Shown here: positions 36,253-45,625 of the stretch, piece by piece | Position numbering within the stretch: the first letter of the stretch is position 1 | Layout of the letters: the number at the start of each line of letters is the position of its first letter | Source of the DNA: Polynucleobacter sp. MWH-Aus1W21 | GTDB taxonomy: Bacteria; Pseudomonadota; Gammaproteobacteria; Burkholderiales; Burkholderiaceae | Length of the DNA: 64,000 nucleotides | NCBI RefSeq assembly: GCF_018687275.1 | Contig: NZ_CP061287.1 | Span: forward strand, 1,054,001-1,118,000 | Direction: 5' to 3' | Made by a program: the position numbers and the translations under genes | Notes under the pieces: generated by a model | What the model saw: the letters and a program-made list of their open reading frames with translations, nothing else | Told to the model about the DNA's origin: nothing | Database searches by the model: none

Positions 36253-37326
36253 TTATTTCCAAATATTCCATGGGGATACAACCCATGCGCCGATAACAAC
36301 CACCCAGAATACGGAGATGGGAATAAAGATCTTCCAACCCAAACGCATGATTTGGTCATAGCGATAGCGTGGCAATGTGGCACGCAACCAGATCACACAA
36401 GACAAGAGGAAGAATGTCTTGCCAAATAACCAGAAGAAACCTGGAATGTCGCGCAAGATTGGCAAATCAACAATCGGTAACCAGCCACCTAGGAACATGA
36501 TGGAAGCAACAGCTGCAATCAAAATCATGTTGGCGTATTCAGCCAAGAAGAACATCGCAAAAGACATGCCTGAGTACTCAACCATGTGTCCAGCAACAAT
36601 CTCAGACTCACCCTCAACCACATCAAATGGATGACGGTTAGTTTCGGCAACACCAGAAATAAAGTAAATCAAGAACATCGGTAGCAATGGGAGCCAATTC
36701 CAAGAAAGGAAATTCAGACCCATATCTGCAAATACACCCTGTTCTTGAGATGCAACGATTGCGCTTAAGTTTAGGGAGCCAGAAGTAAGCAACACGGTTA
36801 CCAATGCAAAGCCCATCGCAATTTCGTATGAAATCATTTGGGCTGATGCGCGCATGGCACCAAGGAACGGATACTTTGAATTAGATGACCAGCCAGCCAA
36901 AATCACGCCATAAACACCGATCGATGAAATAGCCATGATGTAAAGCAAACCAGCATTAACATCAGCCAAAACCATCTTGGCTTGAAATGGAATGACTGCC
37001 CATGCTGCAAACGCAGGCATGATCACCATAATTGGCGCTATGAAATAAAGAACTTTACTTGCTTGTGCCGGAGCAATAATCTCCTTCATCAAAAGCTTTA
37101 ATGCATCTGCAATTGGCTGCAACAAACCTAATGGACCAACACGGTTTGGACCAAGACGAATATGCATCCAACCGATGAGCTTTCGTTCCCAGAGGGTTAA
37201 GTAAGCTACACAACCAAACATTGGCAATACGATAATGACGATGCGCACCAAAGCCCAAACCAATGGCCACAAAGAACCAAAAATAGCTTCACCTTGGGTG
37301 GTAACGAGGTTCAAGAAATTATCCAT
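36253..37326 (-). CDS. nuoH: NADH-quinone oxidoreductase subunit H
   Basis: A 357-residue, eight-helix membrane subunit that forms the quinone chamber at the junction of the two arms. Conserved pieces are WERKLIGWMHIRLGPNRVGP (about 47-66), SSNSKYPFLGAMRASAQMISYE and ETNRHPFDVVEGESEIVAG. It lies eight bases after nuoG. Confidence 0.98.
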   Translation of the reverse strand: MDNFLNLVTTQGEAIFGSLWPLVWALVRIVIIVLPMFGCVAYLTLWERKLIGWMHIRLGPNRVGPLGLLQPIADALKLLMKEIIAPAQASKVLYFIAPIMVIMPAFAAWAVIPFQAKMVLADVNAGLLYIMAISSIGVYGVILAGWSSNSKYPFLGAMRASAQMISYEIAMGFALVTVLLTSGSLNLSAIVASQEQGVFADMGLNFLSWNWLPLLPMFLIYFISGVAETNRHPFDVVEGESEIVAGHMVEYSGMSFAMFFLAEYANMILIAAVASIMFLGGWLPIVDLPILRDIPGFFWLFGKTFFLLSCVIWLRATLPRYRYDQIMRLGWKIFIPISVFWVVVIGAWVVSPWNIWK

Positions 37327-37334
37327 CTCTGACC

Positions 37335-39650
37335 TTATGCCTTACTAACAGTTACAGGGCCAAACATAGAGCCCAATTTCGCACTAGCCATAGTGCCAGC
37401 AGAAATTCTGACGGCGCCTGGCGCTAGGTTTACTTCTAATGTTGCTGGCATATCTACCGTCTGACTGCCTTGAGTAACGCGCACAGCATCGCCCTCTTTC
37501 AAGCCTAATTCAGAGAATGTCTTTTGATTTAAGCCAGCTTGATTGCCACGTTTTGCATCACGTGTAAGTTGCAGCGCTGATGAACGACGAACAATTTGGT
37601 CGCCGGCATAGATATTGACATCAGCCAAGCGCTCAAGACCATTCATAGGAGCCGCATTTCCATTGGCAATAGATGTAGCTGGAGTGTTATTGCTCAAGCG
37701 AGTGCAATAGTTTTCAGGTAACGCTTCCCCCAAGACTTCTTCAGGAAGATTAAATAAGAAACCATCAAGACCCAAAAGACCGCCGAGCACACGAATGACT
37801 TTCCATGCCGGACGTGAATCGCCCAATGGTTTTACTGAAGGTTGAACAGTTTGGGCTCTACCCTCTAGGTTTACAAATGTAGAAACTGTTTCTGAGAATG
37901 TTGAAATTGGCAGAATGACATCAGCCACCTCAAGCAAATCTGCACTCTTGTAAGCGCTCAATGCGATAACTGTGTTTGCCTTTGCCAAAGCAGCACGTGC
38001 TGCAGTTGGATTTGGAAGGTCTGCATCAGGCTCGATATTCATCAAGATCACCGCACGGCGCTCGCCAGACAGAACCGATTCAACACCAGCTCCGTTAGCG
38101 TTAACCAGTGAGGCGCCAACTGAATTGCCGCCAACAGGTAAGAAGCCTAAAGTTGCACCGGTTTGCTCTGCAATAAATTGAGCCAGTACATGTAAGTCAG
38201 ACGCATGTTGGTGCGCAATAGCAGCAGACCCAAGCAATACAGCCGCTGATTCACCAGAAATCAGACTGTCTGCAATTTTTTGGGCTGCAGGCGAGACTGC
38301 TAAGTTAGCCGTGCCAGCAGGTGCGCTAACTGATTTTGCTTTAGCTACTGCTTGAGCAACTTCACTTAATGCATTGAGCCACGCGCTTGGAGCAGCAGAG
38401 ATGCCATTACTTGGAATTAACCAGTCGTCACCACCAGCATCAATACGGGTTACCTGTAATCCACGTTTGCTTGCAGTACGAACCCGAGCCGCCAATACGG
38501 GCTGATCTTTACGCAAAAAGCTACCAACAACTAAAACGCGATCTAATTCATTGATTTTGGCAATCGGCATACCGAGCCATGGCGCGCTTACAGAAGCAGC
38601 AACATCAGATTGGCGCAAACGAGTTTCTACTTGCTTAGAGCCTAAACCGCGAACCATCTTTTGCAAGAGATGTAATTCTTCAGTGCTGGAGATTGGGTGG
38701 GCTAAAGCACCGATTGCCTCAGAACCACTTTCCGCTGAAATAGTCTTCAATGAATGTGCAACATAATCAAGCGCTGATTGCCAATCAGTTTCTAACCATT
38801 GGCCACCCTGCTTCACCATTGGCGTAGTTACACGATCAGTACTATTTAAACCTTCATAGGAGAAACGATCGCGATCGCTAATCCAGCATTCATTAATTGC
38901 TTCATTTTCAAGCGCTACAACACGCATTACTTTATTTGCTTTAGTTTGAACGGTGGTATTTGCACCCAAACTATCGTGCGGGCTTACTGAACGCTTACGT
39001 CCTAATTCCCAAGTACGCGCTGCATAACGGAATGGCTTGCTGGTTAAAGCGCCCACTGGGCATAAGTCAATCATGTTTCCAGAAAGCTCTGAATCCACTG
39101 TCTGACCTACGAAAGTAGTAATTTCTGAATGCTCACCACGGTTGACCATACCTAATTCCATCACCCCAGCCACTTCTTGGCCGAAGCGAACGCAACGTGT
39201 GCAGTGAATACAACGAGTCATCTCCTGCATGGAGATCAATGGTCCAACATTCTTATGGAATACAACGCGCTTTTCCTCGTCGTAGCGAGAATTGGATTTG
39301 CCGTAACCTACCGCTAAATCTTGTAACTGGCACTCACCGCCTTGATCGCAAATTGGGCAATCTAATGGGTGGTTAATGAGCAAGAATTCCATTACAGAAC
39401 GCTGCGCTTCAACTGCTTTAGCTGAATGCGTAAACACCTTCATACCTTGAGTAACTGGTGTTGCACATGCAGGCAAAGGTTTGGGGGCTTTTTCAACCTC
39501 CACCAAGCACATACGGCAGTTGGCAGCGATTGATAATTTCTTGTGATAGCAGAAGTGAGGTACGTAGGTGCCGAGCTTATTCGCGGCGTGCATCACCATC
39601 GAACCTTGCGGAACTTCTACTGCCTTACCATCTAATTCGATTTCTACCAT
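37335..39650 (-). CDS. nuoG: NADH-quinone oxidoreductase subunit G
   Basis: The 771-residue iron-sulfur subunit of the hydrophilic arm. The N-terminus carries a 2Fe-2S domain (CYHKKLSIAANCRMC and PACATPV), the His-Cys 4Fe-4S segment DCPICDQGGECQLQD and CIHCTRCVRFGQEV. The rest is a molybdopterin-oxidoreductase-like domain that has lost its cofactor in the family. I chose the ATG at 39650 (MVEIELDGKAVEV), the usual start; a GTG two codons upstream is possible. nuoF precedes it. Confidence 0.96.
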   Translation of the reverse strand: MVEIELDGKAVEVPQGSMVMHAANKLGTYVPHFCYHKKLSIAANCRMCLVEVEKAPKPLPACATPVTQGMKVFTHSAKAVEAQRSVMEFLLINHPLDCPICDQGGECQLQDLAVGYGKSNSRYDEEKRVVFHKNVGPLISMQEMTRCIHCTRCVRFGQEVAGVMELGMVNRGEHSEITTFVGQTVDSELSGNMIDLCPVGALTSKPFRYAARTWELGRKRSVSPHDSLGANTTVQTKANKVMRVVALENEAINECWISDRDRFSYEGLNSTDRVTTPMVKQGGQWLETDWQSALDYVAHSLKTISAESGSEAIGALAHPISSTEELHLLQKMVRGLGSKQVETRLRQSDVAASVSAPWLGMPIAKINELDRVLVVGSFLRKDQPVLAARVRTASKRGLQVTRIDAGGDDWLIPSNGISAAPSAWLNALSEVAQAVAKAKSVSAPAGTANLAVSPAAQKIADSLISGESAAVLLGSAAIAHQHASDLHVLAQFIAEQTGATLGFLPVGGNSVGASLVNANGAGVESVLSGERRAVILMNIEPDADLPNPTAARAALAKANTVIALSAYKSADLLEVADVILPISTFSETVSTFVNLEGRAQTVQPSVKPLGDSRPAWKVIRVLGGLLGLDGFLFNLPEEVLGEALPENYCTRLSNNTPATSIANGNAAPMNGLERLADVNIYAGDQIVRRSSALQLTRDAKRGNQAGLNQKTFSELGLKEGDAVRVTQGSQTVDMPATLEVNLAPGAVRISAGTMASAKLGSMFGPVTVSKA

Positions 39651-39682
39651 GCTCACTTTTAGATATCCCGTGCTCTAAATCT

Positions 39683-40981
39683 TTATAAAGGTTTTGCAGA
39701 ATCTAAGCAGCGCTTATGTTCTACGTGATACACAAATTCATCCATGTAATGCTTCAACATGCCGCGTACTGGCATCGCTGCTGCATCACCCAAAGCGCAA
39801 ATCGTACGACCTTGAATATTTGCTGCTACGTCATTGAGCAAATCCAAATCCTCTGGACGCCCTTTGCCATGCTCAATACGGTGAACAATGCGCCATAACC
39901 AACCAGTACCTTCACGACAAGGGGTGCACTGACCACATGATTCCTCGTGATAGAAGTAAGACAAGCGCTCTAATGCGCGAACCATACAACGTGTTTCATT
40001 CATCACAATCACAGCACCTGAACCCAACATCGATCCAGCTTTTGCAATGCTGTCGTAATCCATGGTGAGTTCCATCATTTGCGCGCCAGGCACAACTGGA
40101 GAAGATGAACCACCAGGGATAACCGCTTTTAATGCTTTGCCATCACGCATACCACCAGCAAGCTTCAATAGCTCTGCAAATGGGGTGCCTAAAGGAATCT
40201 CATAATTACCTGGGTGAACTACATCCCCAGAGATAGAGAAGATTTTTGTTCCACCGTTATTAGGCTTACCAAGATCTAAGTAAGCCTGACCACCAATTGC
40301 CAAAATGAATGGCACAGCAGCGAATGTTTCGGTGTTGTTAATCGTTGTTGGTTTGCCATACAAACCAAAGCTTGCTGGGAAAGGAGGCTTAAAGCGTGGC
40401 TGACCCTTTTTTCCCTCCAAGGACTCTAACAATGCAGTTTCTTCACCGCAAATGTAAGCACCCCAACCTGGAGATGCATGCAATTGGAATGAAAAATCAC
40501 TACCTAAAATTTTGTCGCCCAAATAACCTGCAGCGCGCGCTTCTTCCAGGGCCTCTTCAAAGCGTGAATACACTTCCCAGATTTCACCGTGGATATAGTT
40601 GTAGCCAGTTGCAATACCCATGGTGTATGCACCAATAATCATGCCTTCAATCAAAGCATGTGGGTTGTAACGCATGATGTCGCGGTCTTTAAAAGTACCA
40701 GGCTCACCTTCGTCACTATTACAAACTAAATATTTTTGCCCCGGGAATTGACGTGGCATAAAGCTCCACTTCAAACCAGTCGGGAAGCCCGCACCACCAC
40801 GTCCACGTAGTGATGAAGCTTTCAATTCTGCAATGATGGCATCAGGCGCAACTTTATCGTTGATTAAACGACGTAATTGCTGATACCCACCACGGCTTTC
40901 GTAATCTTTTAAACGCCAGTTATCACCATTTAATCCAGCAAGGATCAGCGGCTTGATATGACGATCGTGCAAGCTGGTCAT
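39683..40981 (-). CDS. nuoF: NADH-quinone oxidoreductase subunit F
   Basis: The 432-residue NADH- and FMN-binding subunit, entry point for electrons. It shows GRGGAGFPTGLKWSF (about 61-75, NADH/FMN site), YICGEETALLESLEG and the N3 4Fe-4S cluster motif ESCGQCTPCREG with a later cysteine in ICALGD. Its start overlaps the nuoE stop (ATGA). Confidence 0.98.
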   Translation of the reverse strand: MTSLHDRHIKPLILAGLNGDNWRLKDYESRGGYQQLRRLINDKVAPDAIIAELKASSLRGRGGAGFPTGLKWSFMPRQFPGQKYLVCNSDEGEPGTFKDRDIMRYNPHALIEGMIIGAYTMGIATGYNYIHGEIWEVYSRFEEALEEARAAGYLGDKILGSDFSFQLHASPGWGAYICGEETALLESLEGKKGQPRFKPPFPASFGLYGKPTTINNTETFAAVPFILAIGGQAYLDLGKPNNGGTKIFSISGDVVHPGNYEIPLGTPFAELLKLAGGMRDGKALKAVIPGGSSSPVVPGAQMMELTMDYDSIAKAGSMLGSGAVIVMNETRCMVRALERLSYFYHEESCGQCTPCREGTGWLWRIVHRIEHGKGRPEDLDLLNDVAANIQGRTICALGDAAAMPVRGMLKHYMDEFVYHVEHKRCLDSAKPL

Positions 40982-41484
40982 GCTGCTTTCCCTTCTGCAC
41001 GTAATTCATTTAACAATGCATCAATCTTTTCTTTGCTCATGAAGCTGCACATACGCTTGTCATTCACGAGCATTACTGGTGAATCACCACATGCACCCAT
41101 GCACTCGCCCTCTTTCAGAGTAAACGTGCCGCATGGAGTTGTTTCGTTGTAGCCAATGCCGAGTGTTTCTTTGAGGTATGTAGCAGCAGTTTCACCATGC
41201 GTTAACTGGCATGGCAAGTTTGTGCAAATTACCAATTTGTACTTACCAATTTTTTTGGTGTTGTACATGTTGTAGAAAGTGGCCACCTCATCCACTGCAA
41301 TGCTTGGCATTTCTAAGATCTGAGCAATAGTCTCTATGACTTCAGGAGTAACCCAGCCCACCTCTGTTTGAGCGGCAATTAAACAAGCCATTACTGCAGA
41401 TTGCTTGTGCTCTGGTGGGTACTTGGCGATATTGCGATGAATATCGGCCATTGTTTTGTCGGATAGTTGAAGAGTTGTAGTCAT
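40978..41484 (-). CDS. nuoE: NADH-quinone oxidoreductase subunit E
   Basis: The 168-residue thioredoxin-like 2Fe-2S subunit (cluster N1a). The four ligand cysteines are in CTNLPC (CxxxxC) and ECMGAC (CxxxC), with the usual EVATFYNMY segment before them. It lies 22 bases after nuoD and overlaps nuoF by four bases. Confidence 0.98.
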   Translation of the reverse strand: MTTTLQLSDKTMADIHRNIAKYPPEHKQSAVMACLIAAQTEVGWVTPEVIETIAQILEMPSIAVDEVATFYNMYNTKKIGKYKLVICTNLPCQLTHGETAATYLKETLGIGYNETTPCGTFTLKEGECMGACGDSPVMLVNDKRMCSFMSKEKIDALLNELRAEGKAA

Positions 41485-41506
41485 TAAATAATCCTTGGCA
41501 CGCTAA

Positions 41507-42760
41507 TTAGCGGTCAATCTCCCCGAACACGATATCTTGGGTACCGATAATGGTCACCGCATCAGCCAACATATGGCCACGTGACATTTCATCCATTGCA
41601 GATAAATGTACAAATCCAGGTGCACGAATCTTCATGCGGTATGGTTTATTGGCGCCATCTGAAATCAAGTAAATACCAAACTCACCTTTTGGATGCTCAA
41701 CAGCAGAATAAGCCTCGCCATCAGGGACGTGGATACCTTCAGTAAAGAGTTTGAAATGGTGAATCAATTCTTCCATATTGGTTTTCATATCCACGCGCTT
41801 CGGTGGAGAAACCTTATGGTTATCGCTCATGACAGGACCTGGATTTGCTTTTAGCCAAGCCACGCACTGTTTGATGATGCGATTAGATTGACGCATTTCT
41901 TCCATGCGAACTAAATAACGATCATAGGAGTCGCCATTTACCCCAACCGGAATATCAAAATCAAGTCGGTCATACACTTCGTATGGCTGCTTCTTACGCA
42001 AATCCCACTCGATACCAGAGCCGCGCAACATAGGGCCAGTAAAGCCAAGCTGCAATGCACGTTCAGGAGTAACGATGCCGATATTTACCAAGCGTTGCTT
42101 CCAAATACGGTTATCCGTTAAGAGATTGCAATACTCGTCGACATTGGCGTCAAAGCCATTAGTAAATTGCTCAATGAAATCCAATAAGGTACCGCTGCGG
42201 TTTTCATTCAAACGCTTTACCGCAGAAGCGCTACGAATCTTAGATTTATCGTACTGGGCCATCTGATCTGGCAAGTCACGATAAACACCGCCTGGACGAT
42301 AGTAAGCAGCGTGCATACGTGCGCCAGATACTGCTTCATACATGTCAAAGATATCTTCACGATCGCGGAAGGCGTAAAGGAACACAGCCATCGCGCCAAC
42401 GTCAAGACCATGGCAACCAATCCAGAGTAAGTGATTTAATAGGCGAGTTAGCTCGTCATACATTACACGGATGTACTGAGCACGTAATGGAACATCTACT
42501 TGCAATAACTTTTCAATGGCCATGACATAGGCATGCTCATTGGACATCATAGAAACGTAATCCAAGCGATCCATGTAGGGAACGTTTTGAATCCATGTAC
42601 GAGTTTCTGCTAATTTTTCAGTAGCACGGTGCAACAAACCAATATGCGGATCGGCGCGTTGGATTACTTCGCCGTCGAGCTCAAGCACTAAACGCAATAC
42701 GCCGTGTGCAGCAGGATGCTGAGGACCAAAATTGAGGGTGTAGTTCTTAATTTGTGCCAT
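41507..42760 (-). CDS. nuoD: NADH-quinone oxidoreductase subunit D
   Basis: The 417-residue 49-kDa-type subunit that lines the quinone-binding cavity with NuoB. It starts NYTLNFGPQHPAAHGVLRLV (the quinone-site His is in this loop), then has PHIGLLHRATEKL, and ends DIVFGEIDR. It is a separate gene from nuoC, unlike the fused nuoCD of E. coli. There is a three-base gap to nuoC. Confidence 0.98.
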   Translation of the reverse strand: MAQIKNYTLNFGPQHPAAHGVLRLVLELDGEVIQRADPHIGLLHRATEKLAETRTWIQNVPYMDRLDYVSMMSNEHAYVMAIEKLLQVDVPLRAQYIRVMYDELTRLLNHLLWIGCHGLDVGAMAVFLYAFRDREDIFDMYEAVSGARMHAAYYRPGGVYRDLPDQMAQYDKSKIRSASAVKRLNENRSGTLLDFIEQFTNGFDANVDEYCNLLTDNRIWKQRLVNIGIVTPERALQLGFTGPMLRGSGIEWDLRKKQPYEVYDRLDFDIPVGVNGDSYDRYLVRMEEMRQSNRIIKQCVAWLKANPGPVMSDNHKVSPPKRVDMKTNMEELIHHFKLFTEGIHVPDGEAYSAVEHPKGEFGIYLISDGANKPYRMKIRAPGFVHLSAMDEMSRGHMLADAVTIIGTQDIVFGEIDR

Positions 42761-42763
42761 GAC

Positions 42764-43363
42764 TTAAACCGGACCTCCGTACTGCTCTTCACGAACAATG
42801 CGTGGAGTAATTTCGCGAGCCTCAATCGTGACTGGCTGATAGACAACGCGCTTTAACTCTGGGTCATAACGCATTTCCACATTACCGCTGATTGGGAAAT
42901 CTTTTCTAAATGGGTGACCAATAAAGCCATAGTCAGTCAAGATGCGACGTAAGTCGTCATGACCATCAAACAAAATACCGTAGAGGTCAAACGCTTCACG
43001 TTCAAACCAGTTAGCGGAATTCCACACCGGAGTAATTGAGGCAACCAATGGATAGCTATCGTCAGGTGCAAATACGCGCACACGCAAGCGCCAGTTATGC
43101 TCAATAGAAAGCAAATGGCTCACAACACCGAAGCGTTGACCGCCCCACGCGCCTTCACGGAAGTCTTGATAATCTACACCACACAAATCAATCAATTGCT
43201 CAAAAGCAAGAGATGGATCATCACGTAACAACATGGCGGATTCAAAATAGGTATCTGCGTTAACAACAACAGTAACTTCACCTAATGCAATCTCAATTGA
43301 TTGAACGCGCTTACCTAAAACTTTTTCTAAATTAGCAGCTAATTGATTTAAGCGATCTGACAT
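42764..43363 (-). CDS. nuoC: NADH-quinone oxidoreductase subunit C
   Basis: The 199-residue 30-kDa-type structural subunit of the hydrophilic arm. It has the signature ANWFEREAFDLYGILFDGHDDLRR in the middle (residues about 118-141, key ERE-FD-YGI) and then GHPFRKDFPISGNVEMRYD. It lies three bases from both nuoB and nuoD. Confidence 0.97.
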   Translation of the reverse strand: MSDRLNQLAANLEKVLGKRVQSIEIALGEVTVVVNADTYFESAMLLRDDPSLAFEQLIDLCGVDYQDFREGAWGGQRFGVVSHLLSIEHNWRLRVRVFAPDDSYPLVASITPVWNSANWFEREAFDLYGILFDGHDDLRRILTDYGFIGHPFRKDFPISGNVEMRYDPELKRVVYQPVTIEAREITPRIVREEQYGGPV

Positions 43364-43366
43364 GAT

Positions 43367-43849
43367 TTAAGCCTTCCGCGCAATCGTGCTGGTACGTGCG
43401 ATCTTGGATTGCAGCTGAATAATTCCGTAGATCAACGCTTCCGCAGTTGGAGGGCAACCAGGGACATAAATATCCACTGGCACGATGCGGTCACAACCGC
43501 GAACAACTGAATACGAGTTATGGTAGTAGCCACCGCCATTTGCACAAGAACCCATTGAGATCACCCAACGTGGTTCAGGCATTTGGTCATAAACTTTTCG
43601 CAAAGCGGGAGCCATCTTGTTGCATAAGGTACCAGCCACAATCATCAAATCTGATTGACGTGGTGATGGGCGGAACACTACGCCAAAGCGGTCTAAGTCA
43701 TAACGAGATGCGCCAGCATGCATCATCTCTACCGCGCAGCAGGCCAGACCAAAGGTCATTGGCCATAAAGAACCATTGCGAGTCCAGTTAATCAACTGGT
43801 CAGCTGTAGTGGTTACAAAACCTTCTTTGAGAACGCCTTCTAATGCCAT
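43367..43849 (-). CDS. nuoB: NADH-quinone oxidoreductase subunit B
   Basis: The 160-residue PSST-type subunit carrying cluster N2, the last 4Fe-4S before quinone. Ligands are the tandem cysteines in [10 protein letters not shown] (about 34-43), [10 protein letters not shown] and YVPGCPP. The ATG at 43849 ([15 protein letters not shown]) gives the usual length; an upstream in-frame extension would run back into nuoA and is rejected. There is a five-base gap from nuoA. Confidence 0.97.
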
Positions 43850-43854
43850 ATCTA

Positions 43855-44214
43855 TCACTCCCAGTCGAGAGCGCCCTTTTTCCAGATATATACAAATCCC
43901 ACAATGAATTCCAACAAGAAAATCACCATAGAGGCGTAGCCAAGCCATCCAATATCACGCAAAGCTACACCCCATGGGAACAGGAATGCAGTTTCTAAGT
44001 CAAACAGGATGAAGAGAATGGCGATTAAGTAGTAGCGTACGTCGAACTTCATACGCGCATCTTCGAAAGCTTCAAAACCGCACTCATATGGAGAGAGTTT
44101 TTCAGCGTCAGGCTTCGAAGGAGCCAAAATTTTTCCGAGGAACATGGGGACTAATCCCACCCCAATACCTACGAGGATAAAAAGCAGAACAGGAAAGTAA
44201 TTAGCGAGATTCAA
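43855..44214 (-). CDS. nuoA: NADH-quinone oxidoreductase subunit A
   Basis: First gene of the nuo operon: a 119-residue, three-helix membrane subunit with [20 protein letters not shown] (about 41-60, containing the loop cysteine near the quinone cavity) and [14 protein letters not shown]. The start is a TTG at 44214, preceded by AGGG at five bases' spacing, which yields the family-typical [12 protein letters not shown]. tRNA-Leu lies about 109 bases upstream on the same strand. No convincing separate promoter is visible in that gap. Confidence 0.96.
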
Positions 44215-44322
44215 AATAGCCCTGATTCGTTTGTCTGGTAAATCCTAAAAGCAGCAAATTATTAATTATTCCACTACATAAAGTATTGATTTAGAGCAAA
44301 AACCCTTATCAATACTCATTTT

Positions 44323-44407
44323 TGGTGCCGACGGCGAGACTCGAACTCGCACAGCCTAAGCCACTACCCCCTCAAGATAGCGTGTCTACCAATTTCACCA
44401 CGTCGGC
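44323..44407 (-). tRNA. leuU: tRNA-Leu (anticodon GAG)
   Basis: An 85-base cloverleaf on the minus strand. The acceptor stem is GCCGACG/CGTCGGC with discriminator A and an encoded CCA end. The D-arm is of the type TGGTGAAATTGGTAGACACG, the anticodon stem is CTATC/GGTAG with loop TTGAGGG (anticodon GAG, reading CUU/CUC), there is a long class II variable arm, and the T-loop is GTTCGAG. In E. coli the tRNA-Leu(GAG) gene leuU also directly follows secG, so this looks like an old conserved neighbourhood. Confidence 0.95.
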
Positions 44408-44447
44408 ATCTTGCAAAACCCATCAATTCTACTGCATTGCACAACTG

Positions 44448-44471
44448 AACTACCCTATTTTTAGGGCAGTT
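44448..44471 (-). repeat. Inverted repeat between secG and tRNA-Leu
   Basis: AACTGCCCTA and TAGGGTAGTT on the minus strand (44471-44462 and 44457-44448) pair over 10 bp, including one G-U, around an AAAA loop. It lies 22 bases after the secG stop and 41 bases before the tRNA. There is no T-tract after it, so it may be a processing or mRNA 3'-end stabilising stem rather than a terminator. Confidence 0.5.
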
Positions 44472-44492
44472 AAATACGTAAAACCTACTTTT

Positions 44493-44828
44493 TTACTTAG
44501 GAACTGCTGGCTTGCTAGGGTCCTGAACTGGGGCAACGGGAGCTGCTGCTGGGGCTACCGTTCCAGAAAGCACACCAGGGCTCACTTCTTTCTTGTTACC
44601 AATCCAGGTAATACCCAGGGTGCTGATAAAGAAAACAGCAGCAAAAATAGCTGTCGCATGAGAAAGGAAGTTGGCTGAGCCACTAGCGCCAAAGAGGCTG
44701 CCAGAAGAGCCAGAACCAAAGGCTGCACCCATATCGGCGCCTTTGCCCTGCTGCAACAGAACCAAGAGAATCACAGCCAAGGCTGAAATTACCTGCAATA
44801 CGATTAATAAAGTCTTAAACCATTCCAC
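44493..44828 (-). CDS. secG: Preprotein translocase subunit SecG
   Basis: Small membrane subunit of the SecYEG channel. The 111-residue protein has two hydrophobic helices (about 5-25 and 52-74) joined by the conserved loop VLLQQGKGADMGAAFGSGSS. The C-terminal tail is Pro/Ala/Val-rich. The start is a GTG at 44828, preceded by GGAG at seven bases' spacing and giving MEWFKTLLIVLQV. It follows tpiA by 22 bases; the tpiA-secG-tRNA-nuo order is common in Burkholderiales. Confidence 0.95.
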   Translation of the reverse strand: MEWFKTLLIVLQVISALAVILLVLLQQGKGADMGAAFGSGSSGSLFGASGSANFLSHATAIFAAVFFISTLGITWIGNKKEVSPGVLSGTVAPAAAPVAPVQDPSKPAVPK

Positions 44829-44850
44829 AGCTTATCTCCAAATAAAAAAT

Positions 44851-45609
44851 CTATGCCTGGCAGATGGATAGAAAGTCCTGAGGATTTAGTGAAGCACCCC
44901 CAACCAATCCACCATCAATATCCGGCATGGCAAACAACTCAACGGCATTATCAGGTTTGACACTGCCGCCATACAAAATTCCGACATGAGAAGCTACATC
45001 TTCATTAAATTCAGCCAATTGCAAACGAATAGCTCGATGCATGTCTTGAGCTACCTGGGCACTAGCAACTTTTCCGGTGCCAATAGCCCAAACAGGCTCA
45101 TAGGCAATCAGACAGTCAGCCAAGCGATCCTGCAGAACGCTGACTTGTTTAGCAACCTGTGAGCAAACAATTTCTTCGGCCCGGCCGGAATTTCTTTCAT
45201 CAGCAGTCTCGCCAACGCAAATGACTGGTGTCATACCGTTATCCAGCACTTGAAGCGCTTTAGCGGCAACAATTTCATCAACCTCATGATGCATTAGACG
45301 ACGTTCTGAGTGGCCAACAATGACGTAGGTACAGCCTAATTCTTTGAGCATTGAAGCTGAAACCTCACCGGTATAGGCACCTGAACTGTGAGCAGATGCA
45401 TCTTGCGCACCTAAACTCAAAAACGCCATTGAATGCGCTTTAATTAATTCTGCGCACTGCGACAAATATGGAAATGGTGCACATACAGCGTACTTACGAC
45501 CTGATGGCATGCCACTCTCCATGCCACGAGCAACGGTCTTGATCCAGTCTTGATTACTTGCAAGACTGCCATTCATTTTCCAATTGCCGATAACGATGAG
45601 TGGTCGCAT
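44851..45609 (-). CDS. tpiA: Triose-phosphate isomerase
   Basis: Interconverts dihydroxyacetone phosphate and glyceraldehyde 3-phosphate in glycolysis and gluconeogenesis. The 252-residue TIM barrel has the substrate lysine in IGNWKMNGS (K11), catalytic His in VIVGHSERR (about 96-104), catalytic Glu in AYEPVWAIGTGK (about 169-180) and the phosphate-gripping GGSVKPDN loop. It lies 16 bases after the quinone oxidoreductase gene. Confidence 0.97.
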   Translation of the reverse strand: MRPLIVIGNWKMNGSLASNQDWIKTVARGMESGMPSGRKYAVCAPFPYLSQCAELIKAHSMAFLSLGAQDASAHSSGAYTGEVSASMLKELGCTYVIVGHSERRLMHHEVDEIVAAKALQVLDNGMTPVICVGETADERNSGRAEEIVCSQVAKQVSVLQDRLADCLIAYEPVWAIGTGKVASAQVAQDMHRAIRLQLAEFNEDVASHVGILYGGSVKPDNAVELFAMPDIDGGLVGGASLNPQDFLSICQA

Positions 45610-45625
45610 AAGGGTATTGAATTTT

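Noticed and set aside
43850..43948. Extended NuoB start at 43948
   Set aside because: It overlaps nuoA. The ATG at 43849 gives the standard MALEGVL start.
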